The notes under the pieces were generated by a model. It was not told the origin of the DNA, made no database searches, and saw nothing but the letters and a program-made list of their open reading frames with translations. The position numbers and the translations under genes are program-made. From contig CAJPVJ010000204.1 in NCBI GenBank assembly GCA_905397405.1, positions 1-32,478 of the forward strand: a stretch of DNA of 32,478 nt. Reading direction: 5' to 3'. Origin of the DNA: Oppiella nova. Lineage: Eukaryota; Arthropoda; Arachnida; Sarcoptiformes; Oppiidae. Position 1 is the first letter of the stretch; every line of letters starts with the position of its first letter. Shown piece after piece: positions 10,290 through 20,323 of the stretch.

Positions 10290-10937
10290 ATGAGTGAAGC
10301 CGTGAAGCAAACCATTGGTGAGAATCACTTCAAAGTGGAGAAGATATTGAAGAGTCGTATCGGACGGAAGGGACGGATCGAGTATTTCGTCAAATGGGTT
10401 GACTTTCCTCCCGAAGAGAACACATGGGAACCACTGGACCACCTCCTCGAGGGCTGTCATCATATGATACGCGAGTTTGAAAACATCGGTTCTCACGACA
10501 CAAACGGTGTCACTCGTGAGGACACCACTCACTCCATGTCCTCATCGGTCACCACATCACACGACACACCACTGGACACGCGGACCCTCACGACTGCCAC
10601 CATCACTGCCACCGATGACGTGGAGGTAATCTCATTGACGGACGGCTCAGAATCGATGCATTCGGCTGACGAGGACTCGGACGACACGATCCGTTTGGAT
10701 GATAATCACACGACTGAAGAGCCGAGTGGTGGTCGCCCACAGAAGGGGTACTCAGGGTTTCCCAAACATCTCATACCGCAGAGGATAGTGAACGCGGCCT
10801 TTGATGGCAAAGACATCTGGTTTTGGATGGAGTGGTCGAACAGCGCCGACGTGTCTGTCGTGTTGGCCAAAGAGGCGAACCTTCTTTGCCCTCAACTCGT
10901 CATTCAGTTCTACGAGAAGAGGGCTTTCTTTCGCTGA
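10290..10937 (+). CDS. HP1-family heterochromatin protein (chromobox homolog), intronless
   Basis: 215 residues. HP1 proteins bind methylated H3K9 through the chromodomain and dimerise through the chromo shadow domain to build heterochromatin. The chromodomain spans about 13-66 (FKVEKIL, EYFVKWVDF, ENTWEP); cage positions are F14, W36 and F39, with F replacing the usual first Tyr. The hinge (about 67-160) is Ser/Thr-rich and acidic, with the SUMO-interacting-type motif VEVISLT at 111-117 before an acidic run. The chromo shadow domain is about 161-215 (IPQRIVNAA, WMEWSNS, KEANLLCPQLVIQFYEKR). I205 and Y208 match the dimer-interface residues, while the Trp that closes the ligand groove in HP1-beta is F214. 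The protein ends one residue later, without the usual C-terminal tail. ATG 10290 has A at -3 and sits the normal distance from the chromodomain. The whole gene lies in one exon and is far richer in GC than its flanks. Confidence 0.93.
   Translation: MSEAVKQTIGENHFKVEKILKSRIGRKGRIEYFVKWVDFPPEENTWEPLDHLLEGCHHMIREFENIGSHDTNGVTREDTTHSMSSSVTTSHDTPLDTRTLTTATITATDDVEVISLTDGSESMHSADEDSDDTIRLDDNHTTEEPSGGRPQKGYSGFPKHLIPQRIVNAAFDGKDIWFWMEWSNSADVSVVLAKEANLLCPQLVIQFYEKRAFFR
10620..10640 (+). other. SUMO-interacting-type motif in the HP1 hinge
   Basis: Codons 111-117 read VEVISLT, preceded by DD and followed by DGSESMHSADEDSDD. This fits the hydrophobic core plus acidic/serine flank of PIAS-type SUMO-interacting motifs (VDVIDLT-like). 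S115 and S125 have an acid at +3, as CK2 sites do. The match is by pattern only. Confidence 0.5.
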
Positions 10938-11199
10938 TATCTCACCACAAATGACAACAATGAGTGTCTTTTACTGTAGACTTGATTCAAAGGCTCTTTC
11001 ATTGTCTATAGCTATTGACCAATAGATTCACAAATTGTGTATAAATTGTATAAAATTAATTATAAATTTGTAAATAATTGTGACTAATTTGCTCCCAATT
11101 TATGGTACAAATATTGACTGCATTTTTTGTTTCTAAAGTTTTACCATTTATGTGATTGTATTTATAATCATACATTAAATTTAATACAATTATTGAATC

Positions 11200-11205
11200 A
11201 ATAAA
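11200..11205 (+). terminator. Candidate polyadenylation signal of the HP1 gene (proximal)
   Basis: AATAAA about 260 bases after the stop codon, followed by CTATTCCTTTGTG. A second hexamer at 11295 has a better downstream context. Confidence 0.4.
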
Positions 11206-11294
11206 TCTATTCCTTTGTGATATAAGAGCACATGTGAAGGCAATGTTTGCATTGATTTTTGTGATAATCAATAGATTCTCCGTTTTTTTCGGTG

Positions 11295-11300
11295 AATAAA
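11295..11300 (+). terminator. Candidate polyadenylation signal of the HP1 gene (distal)
   Basis: AATAAA followed at once by AAGTGTTTTAG, a GU-rich element of the type that promotes cleavage. A 3' UTR of about 360-400 bases would be ordinary. Confidence 0.45.
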
Positions 11301-13783
11301 AAGTGTTTTAGAGCCGACTCTGGAAGACATTGACTGATCATTAAATTTGGCGAACGATAGGTTTAATAACAGATTAACGAATCATTTAATATCCAACTTA
11401 TTTGACATCAATTTATTTAATGTCATCCGAAGAGACAATAATTGGCGCAAAAAACTTGTGTCCAATAAAGACATGAGAGATGAGAGATAATATGAGAGCC
11501 AATCAATCACTCGCCTTTCAATTGATTGCCATATTTCTCACAACATTTTGAACTCCAAAACTGAAAGTCAGATAACTTTTATTGAATCGTTTTAATTGAA
11601 ACCATTCACTCAATTAATAAAAGATTATATTGAACTGCATTTGAAGTAAACTCTATGCATTCCTCACGAGTATAGGGTACCGAAAAGTTCATAAAACATT
11701 TTCACTTAAAGTCCAGTAACTTATTTTGAAAGAAACATTTTTAACAAAAATGTATTAAGTTTTGTGTCATTTTACGCATTAATGCCCCAAAAATCCATTA
11801 AACAAATTAATGTTCAGTAAATGTAAGAAAACTTTTTTTTGAGAGTTTTGATCAGAAAAAGACAGAATTCATACGAAACAACACATTATTCATAGTCTTA
11901 TACACTATTGATATGATTGTAAAAAATTCTCAATTTTTCATTTTTTATAAAAGTGGTCACAAAAAGCGAATCATAAGTTATGCAAAAATGATTGCTCACA
12001 GAAATAGTTGAGAGAATAAGTGATGATTTTATGGCAATAGTATTATTGGTGGTAAAGATTGATGTCTAACCACTAGAATGTCGTAAATCATTGGTCTTTT
12101 AGGATATAGCGAGGGATCGGTGCCCTAAATGCCAGGTCTAACGGTTAGCTCACATTATACCCAAATTTATGACTTTAAAACATATATAATGTCTCAAATC
12201 ATAACAATATGAACCCGAGCATTTTAAGATGTAAATAAATTAAGAGTATAACACTACTGTACAGTATTTTGTGTACACTTTCATAGATAAGGTAACACTT
12301 TCAAGAACTTTGTGTCCAACTATTTCAAATGGATTATACAGATTCTGTATAATTGGCTTTGTTGCTAGATGTGTTTATGTTAGCTAATGCCCTGTACTGT
12401 ATAGTCACCTCTGATTGATAACAACACCAAATACTTTCAATAATTAATAAGTTGAGCAAAACTTTGGATTTTATTTAATTATAGTTAAGTAAATAAAGTT
12501 TTATTTATTACTCAAAAGAATTATAAAGCGAATCAATCAGTCTATGGAAAAGAAAATTGAATTACTGTTTATGTAATAGAGTTTTGTGTGAATACATTAT
12601 GTTTGCGCCAAAGAAATAGTGAAAATAGAGTGCAATTTATTACACAATTGACTGTTCAGTTGGTATATACTACAGTATATACAGTACTGGATGTTATACG
12701 ATATATTGTAGACTAGAGTACAATACCGTACAAAATATACACCAAATATATTAAAAGCATACATAGAAAAGAGGAGAAGTAGTATTTTATCGCATCGATT
12801 CATTTGATGTGAATTCCCATCTCTTCATATCCATCACATCTCGTATCTATTGCTCAAAGAAGTCGACTCAAGGAAAGTGAGAAAAATCCAAATAAAAAAG
12901 AAGGAAAGGAATCAAATGATTGTGGAAATAGTGTTCACTACTCACTACTCGCTTATAATAGATCTACACTTTTCTGTGTATCAAAAAAATATATATACTG
13001 TACTGTACTCACACATTATAACACATCCATACTTTTTATTATATAAATGTGTCGACACATCATAACTTGAAACCATGATTATAGCCATCACACCATCTCT
13101 ATAAGTGAACGCACTGTAGCTTATAGTTAGGGGAACGGCTAATAGGAAACCAGCACACGATGAATGACTTATACTCTATATAATCAACAACTTTAGTGTC
13201 CAGAATTGGACAGGCCACTTTATGTGAGCATTTATTTTATCGTTTATTGCTTATTATTCTTAATATAATCATTATTAATACCCAATACTATGTGTTAATC
13301 ATTTTAAAAGCCTAAACACATTCATAATAAAGATAAGTAAAGTTAGTTTAAATAGATGTTTGGAAAAGCTGGTCATCTCTGGTTATCAAATATAAGCAGT
13401 AAATGCAATACATTGGTAGTCATTGTGCGGATCACTTGTCTGCACACATATATGAAGCGATATTTTAGGCCTAAAATTATATTATATTAGAGAATATAGT
13501 GTTTTATTGATTACAATCAAATATGTGCTGTCATTTTGACACTACAATCAGCTCTTAATATCACAACTCATTGTTTCCGAGTTTGTCTCAATTCTTCTCG
13601 TATTATACGAACTCATCATTTATATAAACACCAAAACCTCACATTTTTGTTATAAATTAATTAATTTTAAATCTGCTAAACTAATTATTTATTTAAAAAT
13701 ATATTTAAATTATAGTATAATATATTAGTATTTATTTCTGTCATTAATTCATGTGTTCATACAAATGACCAATCAATTGTTGA
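11301..13783. other. AT-rich non-coding stretch
   Basis: No gene seen. A slightly GC-richer island at about 12100-12165 has no convincing translation. TACTGTA-type palindromes cluster at about 12246-12270 and 12660-12735. The open frames at 11056-11271, 12597-12803 and 12850-13065 are short and low in complexity. Confidence 0.65.
12660..12735. repeat. TACTGTA/TACAGTA palindrome cluster
   Basis: Contains GGTATATACTACAGTATATACAGTACTGG-type overlapping palindromes and an ACCGTAC element at the right end. It matches the type of cluster at 8911-8998. Confidence 0.65.
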
Positions 13784-13809
13784 TCTCTCTCTCTCTCTCT
13801 CTCTTTCTT

Positions 13810-13845
<36 letters not shown>

Positions 13846-13854
13846 ACTCACTCA
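13784..13854 (+). repeat. (CT)n microsatellite with (CACT)n end
   Basis: CT runs broken by TTTCTTT and TTT interruptions up to about 13844, then CACTCACTCAC. On the minus strand it is a GTGA plus GA compound tract, the same two motifs as the tract at 18323-18383. Confidence 0.95.
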
Positions 13855-14822
13855 CGTTTGTCAATATTTCTTTCTATCTTACTTTAATTTAATTTAAAAA
13901 ACATCGAAATCCTTAAGAAAATAGACTAAGTATTTTGTAAGTAAATATCGTATAAAAATAGCTTTCCTAATCCAATTTAAAAATTTCACTACAAATTCAA
14001 CATCAATTTTAAAGTTTATTTTTCATATTATCATTTTTATCACAAAATTAAACGATATAAGTATAACATTGTTCCCCACTCTGGTAGTGCACTGTAAGTG
14101 AAGAATAATATTGCATTTTAAAAACTAAAAATTGAATATTTTTCACATTTATTTGAAGATAATAATAGTTTATATAATTTTAAAATAATAAACAAACTAA
14201 TTTATATTTAATTTTAATTTTGTTATTTGATATTTTACTAATTTTGTATAAAACTAATAATAGATTTAAGAATAAGTTATCAGTATCATTAAGTTTATAG
14301 AAATAATTATTATAAAAATATTATAATTGATATATTCAATAAGTGAATAAATGTGCGTGACATGAATTTATTATTAATAAAGTAATTGAATTTCATATTT
14401 AATACTTTTGATTTAAAGATTTAGACCTTTAGGTTTGAGAAATCAATAAAATGTCAAAATGATTACAAATAGGTTTTCCTTATAGAAAATTATTTTTCAA
14501 TAGCAGTAAAGCCATTGCATTAAACGCATCACTCCTTTCACTCCTTTTAAATAACTGATAGTTTAGTTTAAATCTTTCGAAAAGATTATCAAAATTGAGT
14601 TCAGAGAAGACAATAACTTTGATTTATATCACAACACAAGTGAAAAACAGTTCAAATAATGTTTGAAAGGAACCCAAATATCGATTGAATTTCAAAGCAA
14701 TTATTTTTCTATTTATTTGCTCTGATATTAAATTTTCCACTTCTATATCACTCAAACACTTTCCCAATACATATCACTTTAATAGTCCCAACTCTCAATA
14801 TAAATGTCAATTACATGAGAGT

Positions 14823-14846
14823 GAGAGAGAGAGAGAGAGAGAGAGA
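14823..14846 (+). repeat. (GA)n microsatellite
   Basis: A perfect GA run preceded by ATGAGAGT and followed by CGTTTG. The flanks are unlike those of the other GA tracts. Confidence 0.95.
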
Positions 14847-15390
14847 CGTTTGATTTTTATTGACTGAAATTTGTAAAAATAATATTTATTAATATTATGT
14901 TATAATGTTTTACGAGTATCTCGTAAATAAAACTAATCCAATTTTTATTTTAAAACTCATACTTAAAATCATAGAATTCTCATAAATTTTATTGGATTTA
15001 TATTGTATAAGGATTTTAGGAAATGTTTGAAAACTTAATAAAAATCTATTACAATAATACAGTAGTGAGTTTTGTTACAATATAAGGATGCCTACTATGA
15101 ATTTATATAATTCTAATCGGACTTAAAATAAATCATGATTTTCAATGTTTGACACAATTATATTAATATAGTATTTAATAGAGAAAATATTAATCCATAA
15201 TTTATAATTTAGAAAATTTTTTATTTAAAAGTTGTAAATTTTTAAATCATAAACATTCTTATTTTATAAATTGCAAAATAATTGAGAACTAAATTTCCAC
15301 AAATAATTTATCTTTAAAAATGAAAATATAATTAATTTGTTGTTAAACGATTTCTAAATTTTAAATTTTATATATCTATTTAAATATATT

Positions 15391-15590
15391 CAGTAATATA
15401 CTGTAGACTATTACCATGAACATAGTGCACACAAAAATTCCTTGGAAATGGTTTTGTTATATTATAGGTATGTGTAGTACAGTAGATAACGATAAGATAT
15501 TGTAGTGTACAGTATATATTAATATACATTACAGAATATTTATAGCATAGATATAATATTACGGTAGAGTACTATACTGTATATGCATTG
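15391..15590. repeat. Extended region rich in TACTGTA/TACAGTA motifs
   Basis: Includes ATACTGTAGACT, AGTACAGTAGAT, GTGTACAGTATAT, ATTACAGAAT and AGTACTATACTGTATAT. The copies are loosely spaced and on both strands, so this looks like a degenerate palindromic repeat rather than a tandem array. Confidence 0.55.
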
Positions 15591-16001
15591 GTATAGAAAA
15601 CACTCAAAAAAGTCGTAGAATATAATTCATCATTTGATTAATTAATGGTTTGTTATATGAATGGATAAATTATATCGCTTATACGACACTGCATTTAATA
15701 CATAAGTTTTGCATAAATTATTTGAGCAGAAAGTTAAGTAGTGTTTGACAGTGCAATAGTCAGTGCAATGGCCCTCCATTTATAAGGTTTCCCTACAGAG
15801 TCGGGACACTATTACTTATTAACCAATTAGTAGACCTAATATATAAATCATTTTTAATATGATTTATCATTTATAATTAATATAATAATAACTAGAATTT
15901 ATTCTAAGTTATTTTCAATAGTTTTATAATTTTTATATATTATATAAAAATGTTTTATAACATATTTTAAATTAAGAAATGGTTTAATATTAATGGACAG
16001 A

Positions 16002-16034
16002 ATACTGTACTATACTATACAGTACAGTACTCTA
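16002..16034. repeat. TACTGTAC/TATAC palindrome cluster
   Basis: Alternating TACTGTAC, TATAC, TACAGTAC and AGTACTC in about 33 bases. The stretch is largely self-complementary. Confidence 0.65.
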
Positions 16035-18322
16035 CACACATTTTCTTTGTCAAAGATTTAAATGAAATTTATATTATAAACAGAATTTTGAAATGTTATT
16101 TATTTACTATTATATAATATTTACAATTATAAAAATTTAATTTATTAACATATTTTAAGCTTTAAGTTTTAATAAACCAAAATTTAAAATCCATCTCTAT
16201 TTTGTTAATAAGAATAACAAATTGAAATAATTTTTATAAGTATTTTGAGACACAAATACATAACTCGGGTCTTATTATTTAGGACTCCCAAACTTTGGGA
16301 AATTATGTTTAATCATTAATTCTATATACTATCCAAATATAAACTTTGGCGCTCAACCCGATGTCAGGTTTTCAAGGTATCAAAGTATACCCTTTTCACA
16401 TACGCTTAACATTACAGTACATTAAATCAATGTTTTACCCCCGAGTCTGATTATCTCAGACAATAAGATTTTTACAGGACATTCTATACACCCTAAGCTA
16501 CCTGTGTGCTATGTGTAAAATTTGGGACTCAAATATTAAGGGGTTTAGGAGGTGTCAAACATTTCCCCATAACAAATAAGTTTTTACAACCCTTTCCTGC
16601 AATTTTATCACAAAACACATCTCAATTTAATCTATCGAGTAATGAATTAAAAATTATATAATAAATATATTAAAATAACATTATATTTTGAACTCCTATT
16701 TAATTTAATAGCAATTTAAAATTTTATAAAATATTTACGAAGAAATTGGCAATAAAAAGAACTTGTATATAAGTTATTTATATATTATACATTCATTAAA
16801 AGTAGCAATTTTCACGTTACTATCAAATTGTATTTTATTTATACTATATTTTCTTCGCTGCCTTTCCCATCAAATATTAATCAGTAATTAATCTCATGTA
16901 AGAGGAAGTGATTTACAGTATTTTTATTTGGTTTCTCCACTCAAATCTCCATATATTAATCGAACTTATATTTAAGGTTAGATTATGACCAGAATGTGCC
17001 ATAAATACAGTTAACAAATTGTATGCTATAGTGTGGGCACTGTTTGGCATTTAGTTTGTAGATTATAAGTAATATTTTGTTGGTTTGTCAAACTATACAC
17101 TACTGTACGGTGTGTTTGCTGTTAACTTGAAGCCTGCAAATAGTTAAGTATTAATCGATTCTAGATTTAAGAGATATATGTTATATAATGCGTCCAAAAA
17201 AATGAATCTCAATTTTACTGACGGCACCTAAATGTAGACAATGGAGTACTAAAGCCCTCTACTGTATTCTATGAGCACTGGTATCCAAAATCAATTTGAT
17301 TTCTCAAATATCTTCTGAATTGAATATAAAAGAGAAATTGATTTATATATTAATATTGAATTTAGCATTGATTTTATGTGAATTATACATCAGTGAAAAT
17401 GATGAATAAAACATATTTTTCACTTATTTTTGAATATACGAATGAAATATGAATTTGAAATTTTGAATAAATAGAGAATTAATATTTAAATGAATATATA
17501 GTTCACAATCATAATGGTTTGAATGAAAATTTTATAAAACATGAATTTGAAGGGAAATAAATAATTGTATTTTGACGTGATTTGGTTGATATCACGACAG
17601 AATTATCCAGAATATTGTGGACAACAAAAACACATAACATTACAATTTTATATAAAATATTTGATATTGTCAAGACTTTTTAGGGGTTGCATGCAATCTT
17701 CAAAATTATATTTTCACCTCAAATAAAATAAAATAATATTTAGAAAACAAATTTTCTAACTCAATTTTTTCACTCCTAAAATTATCAGTTTATATGGAAA
17801 ATAAAGGACTTTTATATAATAAAATAAACTTTCGTATAAAAATTTGTAAAAAATTGCAAGAAAGTTATTGTTAGTTAAGAGCATGTTTTGAGACATTCTC
17901 ATGTATTGTAAGAATTTTATCAAAAATGATATTTAGACGGACAGTATATATCCCCCGAAGCATTGGCTTCACTAACAATATTTTTTTCTTTGAGTTCGTG
18001 CGACAACTCTATAGAGAATTTGTTTTACAAAATAATATAATAAACGTGAGTTGTATGTAATGAAAGTCAAAGTGATTTTTAATAATTTTATTAAAAGTTA
18101 GAAAATCCAATAAATTAATATAGTTTCATAATTTAGAGCATATAATTATATAATATTGAAAATTTAATTTTAAATTCCAAACACATTTAAAGACAATACT
18201 GTATATCTAATCATACCAAAAGGTATATAGAGTGAGAAAAATGTCAAATATTTTATCAAAAATATTATAGAATAGAGTAGAGGTCGTTGTTATTGCTTTC
18301 TAGTACTATCTTAATGTTGGGG

Positions 18323-18345
18323 CGAGTGAGTGAGTGAGTGAGTGA

Positions 18346-18383
<38 letters not shown>
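18323..18383 (+). repeat. Compound (GAGT)n-(GT)n-(GA)n microsatellite
   Basis: About six GAGT units, then a short GT run, then about fourteen GA units. The stepwise change of motif suggests growth by slippage from a shared purine-rich seed. Confidence 0.95.
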
Positions 18384-18386
<3 letters not shown>

Positions 18387-18620
18387 AGTGGCATCATTTT
18401 CTTATTGATAGCATTTTTCGATTAAGGAATTATCTTTGGAGTTATAGCCAATGATTAACACAATATAATAATAAGACTAATATTGATGTTTCGGTGCAAA
18501 TGCCGGAAGTGTTTTGTCATCTAAAGAGTACAGAGAATAGACATCATTCCTATCAATGGTATCAATACTATTGTCGTCTAATATGATATCATTTCATAAT
18601 AACTAATATAATATCGTTGA

Positions 18621-18845
18621 CTAATCCAAGAGATAGTGTTCATAACAGCATTAGTCGTTGTATTGGACTTATTGTTCGTGTATTACGTAAAGCACAGGCA
18701 CTATGGCTTAGGTCGAGATATCGATCCTCTCAATAACAATACACACAATACTTGGGCACAGAATATAGATCTTAAGATTCTAGTGATGAGGATATCATCT
18801 CCTATTTCTTCACTTAATACTATCCCCACAAATACTAACTTATGA
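18621..18845 (+). pseudogene. Possible decayed coding fragment with a hydrophobic segment
   Basis: This patch is clearly richer in GC than its surroundings. One frame is open for about 74 codons and encodes a hydrophobic stretch (VFITALVVVLDLLFVYYV), then a basic KHRHYGLG, then a polar segment ending at TGA (18843-18845). There is no ATG before the hydrophobic part; the codon there is GTG. That would fit either a decayed start or an internal exon beginning after CCAAG at 18630. Membrane-anchored enzymes such as cytochrome P450s begin in this general way, but no family motif is present. It is only a candidate relic. Confidence 0.2.
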
Positions 18846-20280
18846 GTCGTATGACGACTTGTATTTATAGTATACCTCTTAGATATCTTATCCTTTATTA
18901 TAATAATTGGCTGACAATAACATTAGTGTCAACTCATCAATAAATAACAAAATTGCAAATTAATAGTATTTTATGTATTTTTATAAATCATTGTTTTAAA
19001 GCCAAATTTCAGCGAATCATCACTTTTATAACTAATAAATTATTTTCACATCTAATCAACTAATCAATAAAATAATGGATATGAGACCATATGTTTATAA
19101 CACTATTATAGCCATAAAATCACATTATTATACAGATTTTATTGTGAGATGCAATGAATATTATATAACATAAACTTAGCTATCATTTCATATCATAAAA
19201 GTTAGAATTGTGAATGTAGGGATAATCTGTAATGCATTAATATAACAAATACATTCCCAATAGTATACATTAACTGCACTCATATAGTGTACTCATTTCT
19301 ACTTTCAATATAAAGTGAGAGTTTTATTGTTTAGTCTTGTCTTGAGTTTACTATTAATACAATAATATTAATATTTGTGGAGAAGTTCTTCCACTTTTGG
19401 GTCAATATTTATTCTAATCTATAGATTAACTACAAAACCACTCAATAAAGTAAACTTTTTTATTTATATTATATAATATTTTACTCGATTCCTATAAAAA
19501 CAATGGGAAATTATTTGTGTGTTAAGTTGTGTTAAAATCTATAAACACTTTAATAATGTATGTTTCTCAGCTTTCTGTCAGCGATGACTACAAATATTGT
19601 AAAACATTTTAATTAAAAATTGTGACCAAAACTGTGTTTATGTGATATGCTGTTATATCTATGATAACTACTATCACAAAAATTTGTGATTTAATGAATT
19701 TTATACTTTATATTATATATTATGTAAATATTACTTAAAATATATTATATAAGTAAAGTTTTACTCATAATAGATTAGTGGTTTTGTTAATGAAAATATT
19801 ATTGTTTAAAAAGTGCACAATCGATGGCAAACTTATTTGAATGTAATTTACTGTATATATCACTCATCTATAAATGTATAATTACTGACAATATTCATAA
19901 AATTACTTTAAATTATCTCTTAGAAAGTTTAACAAAAAAATGAGCAAAAAACTATGAGTTAATCAAAATTCATATGCGATTAAAATCTAATGACAAAAAT
20001 ATAATGAAAATCCATTCATATCTTTCATAATTTAGTGCTTATTATTAAAATAAATCTTCATTTTGGGAGAGAATTGAGAGAAAACGTAATAATTTTAATC
20101 GTCAGATGAATCCAAGTGTTGTCTAATTCACTATAATTTTTTGACTTTCACTATAACTTCACTTTTACTGTCTGTGCGCTCGACTGGTCTTCAATTTATT
20201 AAAGGATATCATATAATGAATTGTGCGACAGATTTATGAACCTTTCCACTCATTATTAAAGAGTACATTATAGGCACAAC

Positions 20281-20323
20281 ACTACTGTACTCTACACTAT
20301 AGTACAGAATATTGTGTACTATA
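20281..20323. repeat. TACTGTAC palindrome cluster
   Basis: ACTACTGTACTC, CTATAGTACAG and TGTGTACTATATG in close succession. The leading CACTACTGTAC also occurs at about 12251, followed in both places by a TTGTGTAC block, so the two may descend from one repeat. Confidence 0.6.

Larger units (their letters stand above)
13855..18322. other. AT-rich non-coding stretch
   Basis: No gene seen. It holds one GA tract (14823-14846) and palindrome clusters at about 15391-15590 and 16002-16034. A slightly GC-richer patch at about 16340-16590 includes the small hairpin GTCTGA-TTATC-TCAGAC at about 16445-16461. The translation at 14685-14867 is low-complexity and ends in a (GA)n-derived RERER run. Confidence 0.65.

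Noticed and set aside
10158-10532. 124-codon minus-strand frame over HP1
   Set aside because: Shadow of the HP1 chromodomain and of the 9-bp repeat (CGM repeats).
12103-12135. 33-nt segment between AG and GT reading DIARDRCPKCQ, like a zinc-knuckle micro-exon
   Set aside because: Only 11 codons, a weak donor (GTCTAA), and no partner exons could be found on either side. Chance is the simpler reading.
12125-12165. GGTTAGCTCAC resembling a tRNA A-box, possible tRNA or tRNA-derived SINE
   Set aside because: There is no B-box (GGTTCRANNC type) at the right distance and no cloverleaf could be folded.
14685-14867. Open frame ending in RERERERE
   Set aside because: Translation of a GA microsatellite plus AT-rich flank.
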